Source: Nostoc sp. UCD121 (GTDB taxonomy: Bacteria > Cyanobacteriota > Cyanobacteriia > Cyanobacteriales > Nostocaceae). From it: a DNA stretch of 64,000 bases. The notes beneath the pieces are model-generated. The model had not been told where the DNA came from. It did not search any database and was given only the letters and a program-made list of their open reading frames with translations. Location: the NCBI RefSeq assembly GCF_014222285.1, contig NZ_JACKZS010000007.1:1-64000 (forward strand). Reading direction: 5' to 3'. The first letter of the stretch is position 1; every line of letters begins with the position of its first letter. The position numbers were made by a program, and so were the translations under genes. This document shows positions 40,946 through 50,987 of the stretch, one piece after another.

Positions 40946-43747
40946 TTATGTTGAAGGTTGCTCATGTAATGGAATCATGATGACAAACTCTGCACCTTCT
41001 CCAGGTGCTGAAATACACTGGATTTGTCCGCCGTGTTTTTGAACGACAATTTGGTAGCTAATTGACAAACCCATACCCGTGCCTTTACCTACGGGTTTTG
41101 TAGTAAAGAAGGGGTCAAATAAGCGTTTGCGTACTTCTTCAGTCATGCCTGGGCCATTGTCGGCAAAGCCAATGATTACACGGTCTTCTTTGATAAGGGT
41201 ACGAATGCGAATCTGAGGAGAAGTAATTTGTCCTTGGTTGTTTGTCCTTTGTTGAGAGTTATTTACTAATGACAAATGACTACTGACACATGACTCTTCT
41301 AAAACATCGATCGCATTTGCCAGCAAATTCATAAACACCTGATTCATCTGTCCGGCGTGACAGACTACTGGTGGTAGGTTGCCATAGTCTCGGATTACTT
41401 GGATTTCGGGATGTCCTGGTTTGACTTTCAGACGATTTTGCAACAGCAGTAAGGCGCTATCAATACCTTCATGAAGATTTACTGCTTTCGTGCCGTCTTC
41501 ATCAAGGCGAGAAAAATTGCGTAAAGATAAGACTATCTGCCGAATGCGTTCGGCTCCCATATTCATAGAATCCAGAATTTTAGGCAAATCTTCCTTGAGA
41601 AAGTCTAAATCTATGTTGTAGATTTGTTCGTGAATATCTGGTGTTGGTGGGCAGTAACTCTGCTGATAAAGTTCTACCAAGTGCAATAAGTCTTTGGTAT
41701 ATTCACGGGCGTGGCTAATATTGCCGTAGATAAAATTGACGGGATTATTGATTTCGTGGGCAATACCTGCAACCAATTGTCCCAAACTGGACATTTTTTC
41801 AGTTTGAATCAGTTGGGATTGGGTTTGTTGAAGTTCTAGTAATGCTGCTTCTAGTTGCTGGGCTTTGTCTTGGGCTGTTTGGGCCGCAATGCGACTTTGG
41901 GTGTAGAGTTTAGCTTGGTCAATAGCGATCGCTATTTGAACTGTAACTGCCTGTAGTAATTCTACTTCGTTGTCCAGCCAAGGCCGGAAGCCACCACAAG
42001 AACCACAGCTAAATGTTCCTATTTCGCCAGATTGGGTGTGTACAGGTAGCGACATAAAGGCGGTGAAACCAAAATCTTGTAAAAATACCTTTGCAGTGCA
42101 ATCGCTTACAGTCTCAACATCATTAATACGGATGATTTCTCTATTCAAGGTTTTGGCAGCGATAAGTTCGATTTCTGCATTAGTTGCTTCTTGTTCGTCA
42201 ACTAGATAGGGTAAAAAGGAACTTTTCGCTTCGTATACTTTCTCCCAATGGGTAACTTCAGCGTCTTGCCGATACCAAAAGAAGGCGCAGCGATCGATCT
42301 GGAATAAGTCACGGATCTCCTGCACTGCGGTTTCAACAATGTAATTGAGATCCAAGGAAGCTCGAATCTGGTTAGAAAGACGATTGAGTAATGCTTCCCG
42401 TTGGGCACATTCTCTGAGTGCAACTTCTGCTTGCTTGCGATCGGTGGTGTCATAGCAAATACCAACGAAGTTTATAACATTACCATTGGCATCTCTAATA
42501 GCAGATGAGTTGCTTGTATGCCATCGCCAACTGCCATTTTTGTGTTTTACCCGATATTCAATTGCGTTCTGCTTTTCGGTTGTTGTCGCAATTCTTTGGA
42601 AATAATCTGCACAAATAGGCACATCATCAGGATGTATAAATGGAATAAAAGATTGGCCTTCAACCTCTGCTATCTCATGCCCAAAAATTTCAGTCCAGTT
42701 TGGAGAAACGTAAGAAAATATCCCTTCAAGGGTCAGGGCAAAAATAACGTTATTGGCATTTTCAATAATGGTGCGAAACTTGGTATCGCTTTCTATTAAT
42801 GCTGCTTGTACTTTGTCGCTGGTGTCACGGACAAGAACTATGATTTGTTGGTCTGGTAACGGCAATAACCTAGCTTCAAAATTAATCTTCTCTTGTGGAA
42901 GCGGTAAGGTATATTCAAAACTGACTGAAGATTGAGTTTGGAGTACTTGAGTTATTGCTTGCTGGAAGCGATCGCAGATAGCAGTCGGTAGACATTCTCG
43001 CAAACTCTTGCCCTGACAATCTTCCGTTGAAATGTACGGCTTTTTTATCTCTCCTGGTTTGTAATCCAGAATACTTCCATCAGCATCGATACGAAAGTAC
43101 AAATCAGGAAGCACTTGCAAAATCGCTGTAAATTCTGATGTTCTTTGGCGTAACTGTGATTCAACTACTTGGCGTTTTGCAGTTTCGGCTTGGAGTTGCT
43201 TTTGTGCTTTTTTTAATTCTGCCGCTTGTTTTTGTTCTGTTAATTTGCGGAGATCGCGAGATGAATGTGTAGATGCCGAGTAGTTTTCTCTCAGGGTTAA
43301 CCGCACTTCTGTTACATCCACACAATAACCGATGTAACCCACAAACCTACCATCTGCTGAAAATCGTGGCGCAGCTGTATCTAAAATCCAGCGATATTTG
43401 CCATCAGACCGACGCAGGCGATATTGCCTCTGGAAAGAATTATACGTTGCAAATGCTTTTAAGTATATATTTTTACATTGTTGTTGATCTTCTGGATGGA
43501 CGCTACCAGCCCAGATATTGCTTATCTCTTCTCGTCGAGCAGATGCAGGCCCGCCTTTTTTTAGATGGGTTCCAGTAAATTCTAGCCAATTTGAATTTAA
43601 GTAGGAATAAAGTGCATTGCATCCAGCCATCCAAATCATCAGAGGAGAAGTGTCTGCCTGCTGGCAAAATACTTTTTCATCCTGTTGTATTACTTCCTCT
43701 TTGACTATGATTTGGTTAATGTAGCCCTGCACCTTTTTAGAAAACAC
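40946..43747 (-). CDS. PAS/GAF sensor histidine kinase
   Basis: 933 residues, soluble. Three PAS domains (about 30-150 with NSNWLEFTG, 205-320 with LQVLPDLYFRIDADG, 325-440 with NANNVIFALTLEG), a GAF domain (455-620) and a kinase core with His664 in AGIAHEINNPVNF. The ATPase domain has NQVFMNLLANAID, FADNGPGM and GKGTGMGLSIS. Between N box and G1 it carries an extra SSHLSLVNNSQQRTNNQGQ, encoded by a repeat resembling intergenic ACTAATGACAAATGACTACT tracts. Start is GTG. No partner regulator nearby. Sister kinases sit at 4411 and 16010. Confidence 0.88.
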   Translation of the reverse strand: MFSKKVQGYINQIIVKEEVIQQDEKVFCQQADTSPLMIWMAGCNALYSYLNSNWLEFTGTHLKKGGPASARREEISNIWAGSVHPEDQQQCKNIYLKAFATYNSFQRQYRLRRSDGKYRWILDTAAPRFSADGRFVGYIGYCVDVTEVRLTLRENYSASTHSSRDLRKLTEQKQAAELKKAQKQLQAETAKRQVVESQLRQRTSEFTAILQVLPDLYFRIDADGSILDYKPGEIKKPYISTEDCQGKSLRECLPTAICDRFQQAITQVLQTQSSVSFEYTLPLPQEKINFEARLLPLPDQQIIVLVRDTSDKVQAALIESDTKFRTIIENANNVIFALTLEGIFSYVSPNWTEIFGHEIAEVEGQSFIPFIHPDDVPICADYFQRIATTTEKQNAIEYRVKHKNGSWRWHTSNSSAIRDANGNVINFVGICYDTTDRKQAEVALRECAQREALLNRLSNQIRASLDLNYIVETAVQEIRDLFQIDRCAFFWYRQDAEVTHWEKVYEAKSSFLPYLVDEQEATNAEIELIAAKTLNREIIRINDVETVSDCTAKVFLQDFGFTAFMSLPVHTQSGEIGTFSCGSCGGFRPWLDNEVELLQAVTVQIAIAIDQAKLYTQSRIAAQTAQDKAQQLEAALLELQQTQSQLIQTEKMSSLGQLVAGIAHEINNPVNFIYGNISHAREYTKDLLHLVELYQQSYCPPTPDIHEQIYNIDLDFLKEDLPKILDSMNMGAERIRQIVLSLRNFSRLDEDGTKAVNLHEGIDSALLLLQNRLKVKPGHPEIQVIRDYGNLPPVVCHAGQMNQVFMNLLANAIDVLEESCVSSHLSLVNNSQQRTNNQGQITSPQIRIRTLIKEDRVIIGFADNGPGMTEEVRKRLFDPFFTTKPVGKGTGMGLSISYQIVVQKHGGQIQCISAPGEGAEFVIMIPLHEQPST

Positions 43748-44639
43748 TTTTGCCTGCCTGCTCTGCCTAAATTATTAAGGTAAATATCTGAAAATAGAAT
43801 TTGTTAATAAAGGGATATCATCTGGATTGCGGTCTCTTATTTTATCTTAATACTTTATTTATTTTTATATCTCCAACAATTGCTTTTCTCTTGTAAATAA
43901 ATTGAAAAAATGCTGAAGTTATCATTAAGATTAACTTCATGATTTTTGGGGAGATTTAAAATATTTATCTGTCAGGAAAATTATTTAACTATGTTTATTC
44001 TTAAAATTACCTTTAAATTCATCTGAGCTATGTAATCACATAGCTCAAAACCTTATTTAGCTTTACAAAAACTATATGAGTCGCTAAGAGGCAATTACAT
44101 CTTTATCAGAAATTCATAATAATCGGTAATTTCATATCAAATAAATATTGATTTTTTATCAAGAAGAATTCAGCATGAATTAGAGTCTTGAAGACTATCA
44201 GTCACGACTATACAGACTTGTGTTGAGCGGAGTCGAAATACAAAACCAACGTCAGTGGTTTTGAAATTTTTGATTTTTTATCTTTTCCGTGTAGGTAAAC
44301 TTTGCTTGTGTAGTAACGAATTATATTCACCTAATGTTTTTCAGAAAAGCTCTTAAAATCAATGGTCTAAAAGGATTTAATGCCCACATCTATACTAAGC
44401 ATCTCTTAACGATTTTGTGTATAAAACTCTACTTTATTTATTCGTATTTCCGAATCCTGACTTCTGAATTCCTTTTCAACTTTCCCTGAAAAACCCGATT
44501 TTTCAAAATTGTCTTGACCGTTCAAAATGCTTCATTCCAAAATCGCAAATTAAATGAGAGAGATGCTAAATGTGATATCAACACGTTATAACAATGGCTA
44601 GCGATCCTATTTTATATGTTATAAAGCTCACAGAAATTC
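43748..44639. other. Long intergenic region, no gene seen
   Basis: About 890 AT-rich bases between divergent genes. The one clear structure is a perfect 10-bp hairpin TGAGCTATGT-AATC-ACATAGCTCA at 44024-44047, without a following T-run. No open frame with a credible start was found. Confidence 0.4.
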
Positions 44640-47198
44640 ATGTTAGGCGGGAACTACTTTATGGAACCAGATAAACTGGGCCGTTTTAAGGAGTACGGCG
44701 AATTCATCCTCCGAAAGATAGATTCTGTGCCCCAGCACCCTTCAAAACAAGAAGATTGGGTTCCAGCTAGTCTTGATGACTGTCTCCTGCGTTTGCGGTC
44801 AGCTGCCCAGAAAACTGTAGACCTTGCAACTTCACCTGTCAAAATTGGGGTGATGGGGGAATTCAGTAGTGGAAAAACTTTACTTTTAGGCAGTCTAATT
44901 GGATATGCAGATGCTTTACCAGTCAGTGAAAACCCCACTACAGGTAATGTTACCGCAATACATATCATCCCGCAAGACGACTTTGCAACTACTCAATTAA
45001 GTAATTTCACTGTAGAGTATCTTTCTCACGAAGGGGTACATGAGTGTCTACGCTTCATGCTAGGCGAAGCCCATAAACGCACGACAGCAGCAGGGCTTCC
45101 TCCGATACCAGTATCGAAACTCAACTCTGGCAAAGATATTATTAGCTGGTGTGAGGAGGCTTGGAATAGTAGTAACAATTTGGAGCTACGTTATTTACTT
45201 CGGGAGTTGGTATTATTCCTGCGGGCTTATCAAGCTTATGGGGAAGTAATGTGTGGTGGGCACTACCAGATTGATGCTACCACCGCCCGCGAAGGGCTAC
45301 AGCTGGTCGAACAGCCAATGGCAATCCAAAGTCTAAAATTTGAAGATTTACCGCCAGCGCATATCCGATTACCAAGTCCACCCCAGAGGCTACCAACAAA
45401 GTTATTGCAGAATAGCTTTCCACTCATCCGGCGCGTAGATATCGATGTGAAAATCTCGCGGGAAATTTGGGATTTTACAGGTGCAGCGAAATTTATTCTC
45501 ATCGACTTTCCGGGATTGGGGGCTGCTAATTCGGGGGCTAGGGATACCTTTTTGTCGCTGCGAGAACTGGCAGAAGTACAAACAATTTTGGTATTGCTAA
45601 ATGGTAAATCTCCTGGGAGCGATCGCGCCAATAAAATCTTTACCATGATGCAGCAGCAGCGACCGGGACAAGACCTAAAAGATTTGATTCTCGTCGGTGT
45701 GGGCCGCTTCGATCAACTCCCCTTAGATAGCGAAGGTGGCGAAAGAGAACTCGACCAACTGATTGAAGATAGTTCACATTTAAAAGAGGAAACCGTTTTC
45801 CAAAAACTCAAAGTTCTGCAAACTACCATCGACGGTGCAGAAGCCTTTACAACCCAAAAAGACCGCATCGTTTTACTGTCGCCACTATTGGGACTGGCTG
45901 AATTAGCAAAACGTTCTAGTACAGTCAAAGCTGGCTCACCAGATTTTTTGGCTAACTTGGACTACCCTGATTACCTAGATCGGTCGAAACGGCTACAAAA
46001 TAAATGGGAGTTATTAAGCGAACGGCTGTTAGACACCGATCCCCGCAGTAATTTAGGCAAACAGCTAGGTTATTTTGGTCAAGATGGCGGACTTAGTAAG
46101 CTGCGCGAAGTGATTCAAACTCACGTAGCAACTCACGGTTTGAAGCAACTGTATGAAGATACTCGCAGAGCTTCTGATGTAGTAAGTCAGCAACAAGATC
46201 ACTTGAAAGACATCATAGATGAAATTCACGAGCAAGGTATCCCCACAGGAGACAGCCCCGCCTTTCTTGAGTTGCGCTATGTGGTCGAAAGCTTGGATAA
46301 AATCTACAGGAATTTTCAAAAAGATTTAGGGACAGAACCACTTAAAGATCGGCGCGGTGTTGTCGTCAGCGATGTAGTTAAAGACGAACTCACTTTTAGA
46401 ATCCTCAATTGGAACCAGTGGACTTTACTCTTCAACAAAGCCAACAATGGAGCGATCGCTCTGGCAGAATCTAAAGGTGCAGCCGGGAAATTATTCGATC
46501 GGGGAAATCGTGTAAATAGTTCTCTTCCAACTAAAAGCGATGATTTTTATCCAGTATTTGAGAAAACCGTTAAAGAAGTAGAAGATTTTGCCCGCGATCG
46601 CATTCATCAAGCAGTATTAGATTTGTTGAACCAATTATCAAATTATGTAGCCCCAGAACGCGAACAATTGCAGGTATTTTTCCATCCAGATATGGAACAA
46701 CAAATTGAAGAAAAATTTGGTTTTGAAGATGCCGATCTGTTTTACAAGTTATTACTAGGATGCGATCCTAACGAATGGAAGGAAGCAATCATCTCGGAAA
46801 TCACTAGTAAAGATAAAACAGTTGCACCTGAAACCATCTTTCCTCTAGCGCGTCAAGACGAGAAACACAACGTTGGTCAAATCTTTGACTGGGCGCCAGA
46901 AAAAAGCCAAGGTTTATCTAGATCGAGCAATCACCAACTTTTAGTACTGCGGCTGCGAGATGAAATCACTGCTAGCGCTAGCCTCCATCTTGTGCAGTAT
47001 GTTAGCGAAGTTAATCAGCAAATTAATTCGGAAATAGCAGGCATTTTGGATCAAATTATTCCTAGTTTGCAAAACCTTTCAAAAAAAGAAACTTTGCTGA
47101 GATATTTGGCGGCTGGGGACTTACCAACTGAGATAGCGATTCCTACTTGGTTACAGATTCTTTCAGAAATCGCTTCTGTTTCTTACTTAGATGTTTGA
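44640..47198 (+). CDS. Dynamin-like / SrfC-type GTPase
   Basis: 852 residues. A P-loop GEFSSGKT (73-80) and DxxG-type switch IDFPGLG (about 288) identify a GTPase. The long insert between them and the helical C-terminal region recall dynamin-like proteins and the SrfC virulence-family partner. QHPS and DWVP precede the G domain. An alternative start is the in-frame ATG at 44661 (MEPDKLGRF); neither has a clear ribosome binding site. It is followed by a decayed nuclease gene, then by an Hsp70-like SrfB-type gene, resembling the srfB-srfC pairing. Role unknown, perhaps membrane remodelling or effector assembly. Confidence 0.75.
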   Translation: MLGGNYFMEPDKLGRFKEYGEFILRKIDSVPQHPSKQEDWVPASLDDCLLRLRSAAQKTVDLATSPVKIGVMGEFSSGKTLLLGSLIGYADALPVSENPTTGNVTAIHIIPQDDFATTQLSNFTVEYLSHEGVHECLRFMLGEAHKRTTAAGLPPIPVSKLNSGKDIISWCEEAWNSSNNLELRYLLRELVLFLRAYQAYGEVMCGGHYQIDATTAREGLQLVEQPMAIQSLKFEDLPPAHIRLPSPPQRLPTKLLQNSFPLIRRVDIDVKISREIWDFTGAAKFILIDFPGLGAANSGARDTFLSLRELAEVQTILVLLNGKSPGSDRANKIFTMMQQQRPGQDLKDLILVGVGRFDQLPLDSEGGERELDQLIEDSSHLKEETVFQKLKVLQTTIDGAEAFTTQKDRIVLLSPLLGLAELAKRSSTVKAGSPDFLANLDYPDYLDRSKRLQNKWELLSERLLDTDPRSNLGKQLGYFGQDGGLSKLREVIQTHVATHGLKQLYEDTRRASDVVSQQQDHLKDIIDEIHEQGIPTGDSPAFLELRYVVESLDKIYRNFQKDLGTEPLKDRRGVVVSDVVKDELTFRILNWNQWTLLFNKANNGAIALAESKGAAGKLFDRGNRVNSSLPTKSDDFYPVFEKTVKEVEDFARDRIHQAVLDLLNQLSNYVAPEREQLQVFFHPDMEQQIEEKFGFEDADLFYKLLLGCDPNEWKEAIISEITSKDKTVAPETIFPLARQDEKHNVGQIFDWAPEKSQGLSRSSNHQLLVLRLRDEITASASLHLVQYVSEVNQQINSEIAGILDQIIPSLQNLSKKETLLRYLAAGDLPTEIAIPTWLQILSEIASVSYLDV

Positions 47199-47256
47199 GA
47201 TGAGCTAACTCAGAAAATAACTGATTGCGATCGGGTAGGGATATGAGGATGTCTTT

Positions 47257-47660
47257 GTGAGACGAGATGCTATTTTTTATACAATTTTCAAGCGTGTCCC
47301 TGGGTTGCTATTCGAGCTAGTAGAACAGCCTCCAGCCGAAGCTGCTAGCTATCGCTTTGAATCAGTTGAAGTTTAACTGTTTTAGCTAAGGAAGAGATAA
47401 TAGATGTAATCACAACGATTGCTGTTTATAAATTCGCCAACTTAAGTCGTGAAGAGGTAGAGGCAATGTTAGGAGTTAAGTTAGAAGAAACGAGGGTTTA
47501 TCAAGAAGCTAAACAAGAGGGACGAGAAGAACTAAAACTTGAACTTCTACCTCAACTTTTAGCCAGTGGTATGCCAATAGAAGAAGTTGCCAAGTTACTT
47601 AATTTAACTATCGAACAAGTAAGACTTGCAACTGGGCAAGAATCTTCAACATCAACTTAG
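47257..47660 (+). pseudogene. Remnant of a DUF2887/Rpn-type nuclease-transposase gene
   Basis: One frame reads VRRDAIFYTIFKRVPGLLFE, then LVEQPPAEAASYRF, and stops at 47376. Another frame continues LAKEEIIDVITTIAVYKFAN, then the C-terminal coil with QEAKQEGREELKLELLPQLL. These are the two ends of the PD-(D/E)XK recombination-promoting nuclease family (about 260-300 residues), with the middle, including the catalytic core, deleted and the frame shifted. The 64-residue C-terminal frame from 47466 could still be translated but has no nuclease. Confidence 0.7.
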
Positions 47661-47861
47661 GAACTGCTGCAATTTTCATAGCGTAGCCCAATCTACGCAT
47701 CGCGCCAGATAAAAAAGCCAGTGCTAAAGAGAATCAGTGGTACAAGACCTACGATTAAAAGTCTTCACCAGAAAGATTCTCTAAATTTGTCATTTTTATG
47801 ATAGATAAAAAACCATAGTTTTTAGCCAGCTATAAAACAAACAACAGAAAGTGATACTATA

Positions 47862-50837
47862 ATGAACCCTTTTCAACTCAACAAATATAGCGATCAAGAA
47901 CCAAGCGAGAAACAACAAAAAAGATTTCCGGGATGGTTTGCTTTAGATTTTGGTACGTCAAACTCCACAGTTACACTCTTCGATCCAATTGAAGTGCCGA
48001 TCGCAGAAATTCTACCAAAAGAACAGGAAGTGCGGTTGCGCGATCGCTTATCACAATGGTTGAGTTCTCCCGCTTCAGTGGCTTTACCAGATGTCAGCGA
48101 TGATGATTGGGCAAAGTTCATCACCGAAATTAGCAAAAACCTGGAGATAGATCCAAGAAAGTTGAGTGAAGTCTTTGAAAGTGACAATAAAGAGCGATTT
48201 TTGGAAGCAATTCGCCAAATTGAGCTTTCTTTAGGAAACAGTGAGAGATTCCGCCGTGCTGTCAGCAAAAAACTTTACCAAATCTATCATGAGGTGTTTC
48301 GCGTTCCTACCCTAGAGTCGCAAAATCTGATCCCAGTTGTGCTGGATATCGATCGCCGCGATACGGAAATTCCCAGCGAGTTGGAAATTTCGCAGCTAGG
48401 AGACTTAAAACTGCGGATGGGTAGGGAAGCTAGAGATAATCGCAAAAAAGCGATCGCTCAAGGTACAAGCAGTTCTTTAAAGGAAATTATCAGCAGATTT
48501 CACCATTCGCCCAAACGTTATTTTGGCCAGGAGCGATCGTTTTCAGTTATTTTGGATGGTAAAGAAGAAATAATTAGCGCTAACCAACTGATTCAATCTG
48601 CTTGGGCACATTTAATCGAGTTAACTGAAGATTACCGCCGACGCGCCCAACGCAGATTTTCAGAAGGAACTTTTTTGACAGCAGTTGTCACTTACCCCAC
48701 TGTCGCCCCACCAGTTGTTCGCAAAGAAGTTAAGGAATTTGTTGAGCAATTGGGGATCGATGATGTCCAAACTGCTTATGATGAAGCCGTTTCCGTGGCG
48801 ATATTCTTTTTGTGGCGAGAATTTGGCGGTAATCTTAATATTGGCATCGAGTCATTCAAAACTCGTTGCCGTCAAGTCGGAAATAAATGGTCACAAAATG
48901 TCCTCGTTTTAGATATCGGCGGCGGAACCACAGATTTAGCTTTAATTGAATTGACTTTAGAAGATAAAACCCCAGCTTTTGCCGATTATGAAGATCGGGG
49001 TTTAGGAGGACGTTACTATAAACTCACCCCCAAGCTATTAGGTTCATCCGGTCATTTACAGTTAGGTGGTGAGTTAATTACGCTGCGAATTTTTAGATTA
49101 TTAAAAGTTGCGATCGCAGACTTTTTATTGACAGCAGTAACAACAGGTGATATTGAAAGCGAAAAGCTAGAAGATTTAATTAGCTCTGAATTAAACGAGC
49201 GCTTTTTAGAACAAGGCAAATTCAAAAGTGGCAGTCTTTTAAAGTGTCTAGATAAAGAAAATCCAGAAGGCGATATTGCTTACAAAGATGCCCTAGATAC
49301 TGCTGAGAAAGTATTACCCACCCGTTGGCAACAAGCACCACAACGGCTGCAATCATTTTATATCCTCTGGGATTATGCAGAAGCTGCTAAACTTAAACTT
49401 GGGCAGAAAGCACCAGCAGATAATTCTCTATTAACCTTCACACTTTCTGAACAACAAATTTCCGAACTCCTCACTCAAAGCGCCGTTAAATTGCAAGTCA
49501 AAGATCCAAATAGCATCTGTGTCACCCTAGATAACCAGCAATTTGAACGAGCCGCCGTTGCAGGAATAAAAGAAGCGATCGGTATTGCCAAAGGATTAAT
49601 GGAAAGCCGCTTACGTTCTGATGATCTCACCAAAGATTCTTGGAATTCCCAAAAAGTTGATTGGTTAATTTTGTCTGGAAAAACTTGTAATTTAGACATA
49701 GTACAGCGCCAAATCTACCAAGAATTTAGTAAGTCTCCATATTTTGTGTGGAATCCAGAACGAATTACATTTGTGTTGGAATTTACCAAATTAGCAACCT
49801 CCGCAGGTGCTTGCTATGCCGAGAAATTGCGAAGATTGAGATTCGATCCAGAAGAGTCTAAAAGCTTGCTGCGTAAGGGAGCCAACCAACTAGAAATTGA
49901 TGTCAAAAACCTGTTTTATTATTTACCCTGCAACTTCAAACGCAAAACCCAAAGTAACGATTTACTAACTATATTCAAAGCTGGACAAGAACTCTATCAA
50001 CTCGCACCTTGGGAAACTGTAGCGAAGGTTCGTACTGCATGGCAAGGGATACAATTAACTAATATTATTTACCGTCAAGACTACGAAGATGGAGATTTAC
50101 GACTCTGGGGTAGCTTCGACGGTAAAAACCTCATGAATAAACTGGGAATGCAAGAAGCAGAGTTTCTGAAAAAAATCAAAGTCCAGTTTGAAATTGACCA
50201 AACCCTTGAATTTAATGTATTGCTTTGTCAAGGAAATCCCCATTATTTAATTGATATTTCTGGTATTGATTTGGAATCAGTTGTTTCCGAAACATCGCCA
50301 CTATTTGCTGATGGTAAATTGAACTGGAATATCGCCGTAGAACGCTTCAATAAAGATTTAAACGATGGTGATATTGCCGTCAATGTTATTGAGTCTGCAA
50401 CTGTCGATCAACCAGATGCCTATCATCTTGTCTTTGAAGTAGGAAATGATGGTACTAAATTGTTTAAAAAATTTCACTATCTACGCGATGGCGTGACGGA
50501 ACCAGGAATTGGATTAATTAGTAATCCTTTACCTCCCTTCCCACAAACTGGCCAACACACCTTCTATATTTATCAAACAGATGCGGAAACCAACAGCAAA
50601 AAATGGATAAGAATTGGGGCACTCAGCAAACCAGATGTGACAACAGATTACCCTTGTCAATATCGTGTAACTCTTGACGATCAAGGTATTCTACGGATGC
50701 ACGCTGGTGAAGTGCCTTATTGGACATCAAACAGTCAGGAATGCCTAAAAGAAGAAGGATGTATTTATATTGCTGAATTAGAATTGCAGCCTAATGAAGT
50801 TGATAAAGAACGCGATCCATTTTGCGGTATACATTAA
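47862..50837 (+). CDS. Hsp70/actin-like ATPase, SrfB-type
   Basis: 991 residues. ALDFGTSNSTVTLFD (about 27-41) is the phosphate-1 motif of the Hsp70/actin ATPase fold, and VLVLDIGGGTTDLALIEL (about 348) is phosphate-2. The length and an inserted region between them match the SrfB virulence-factor family rather than DnaK. The C-terminal third (about 690-991) is a separate, probably beta-rich domain. Neighbours are a dynamin-like GTPase upstream and an unknown protein 150 bases downstream on the same strand. No signal peptide. Function unknown; the GTPase/ATPase pair probably act together. Confidence 0.75.
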   Translation: MNPFQLNKYSDQEPSEKQQKRFPGWFALDFGTSNSTVTLFDPIEVPIAEILPKEQEVRLRDRLSQWLSSPASVALPDVSDDDWAKFITEISKNLEIDPRKLSEVFESDNKERFLEAIRQIELSLGNSERFRRAVSKKLYQIYHEVFRVPTLESQNLIPVVLDIDRRDTEIPSELEISQLGDLKLRMGREARDNRKKAIAQGTSSSLKEIISRFHHSPKRYFGQERSFSVILDGKEEIISANQLIQSAWAHLIELTEDYRRRAQRRFSEGTFLTAVVTYPTVAPPVVRKEVKEFVEQLGIDDVQTAYDEAVSVAIFFLWREFGGNLNIGIESFKTRCRQVGNKWSQNVLVLDIGGGTTDLALIELTLEDKTPAFADYEDRGLGGRYYKLTPKLLGSSGHLQLGGELITLRIFRLLKVAIADFLLTAVTTGDIESEKLEDLISSELNERFLEQGKFKSGSLLKCLDKENPEGDIAYKDALDTAEKVLPTRWQQAPQRLQSFYILWDYAEAAKLKLGQKAPADNSLLTFTLSEQQISELLTQSAVKLQVKDPNSICVTLDNQQFERAAVAGIKEAIGIAKGLMESRLRSDDLTKDSWNSQKVDWLILSGKTCNLDIVQRQIYQEFSKSPYFVWNPERITFVLEFTKLATSAGACYAEKLRRLRFDPEESKSLLRKGANQLEIDVKNLFYYLPCNFKRKTQSNDLLTIFKAGQELYQLAPWETVAKVRTAWQGIQLTNIIYRQDYEDGDLRLWGSFDGKNLMNKLGMQEAEFLKKIKVQFEIDQTLEFNVLLCQGNPHYLIDISGIDLESVVSETSPLFADGKLNWNIAVERFNKDLNDGDIAVNVIESATVDQPDAYHLVFEVGNDGTKLFKKFHYLRDGVTEPGIGLISNPLPPFPQTGQHTFYIYQTDAETNSKKWIRIGALSKPDVTTDYPCQYRVTLDDQGILRMHAGEVPYWTSNSQECLKEEGCIYIAELELQPNEVDKERDPFCGIH

Positions 50838-50855
50838 CTCTTGCATTAAACCTTC

Positions 50856-50936
50856 GCGTTCCTCTGCGTTGAAAAAAATTAAGATTTTTAAACGCAGAGG
50901 GGCGCGGAGTAAACGCTAAGGGGCGCAGAGGAACGC
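50856..50936. repeat. Large palindromic intergenic repeat
   Basis: GCGTTCCTCTGCG at 50856-50868 and its exact inverse CGCAGAGGAACGC at 50924-50936, with an extra CGCAGAGG copy between. A long hairpin could form in the spacer between the SrfB-type gene and the next gene. Confidence 0.65.
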
Positions 50937-50987
50937 AAGTTTAATTCACTACGAATCACATACAAGTAATATTTGGAGGTGAGATTT

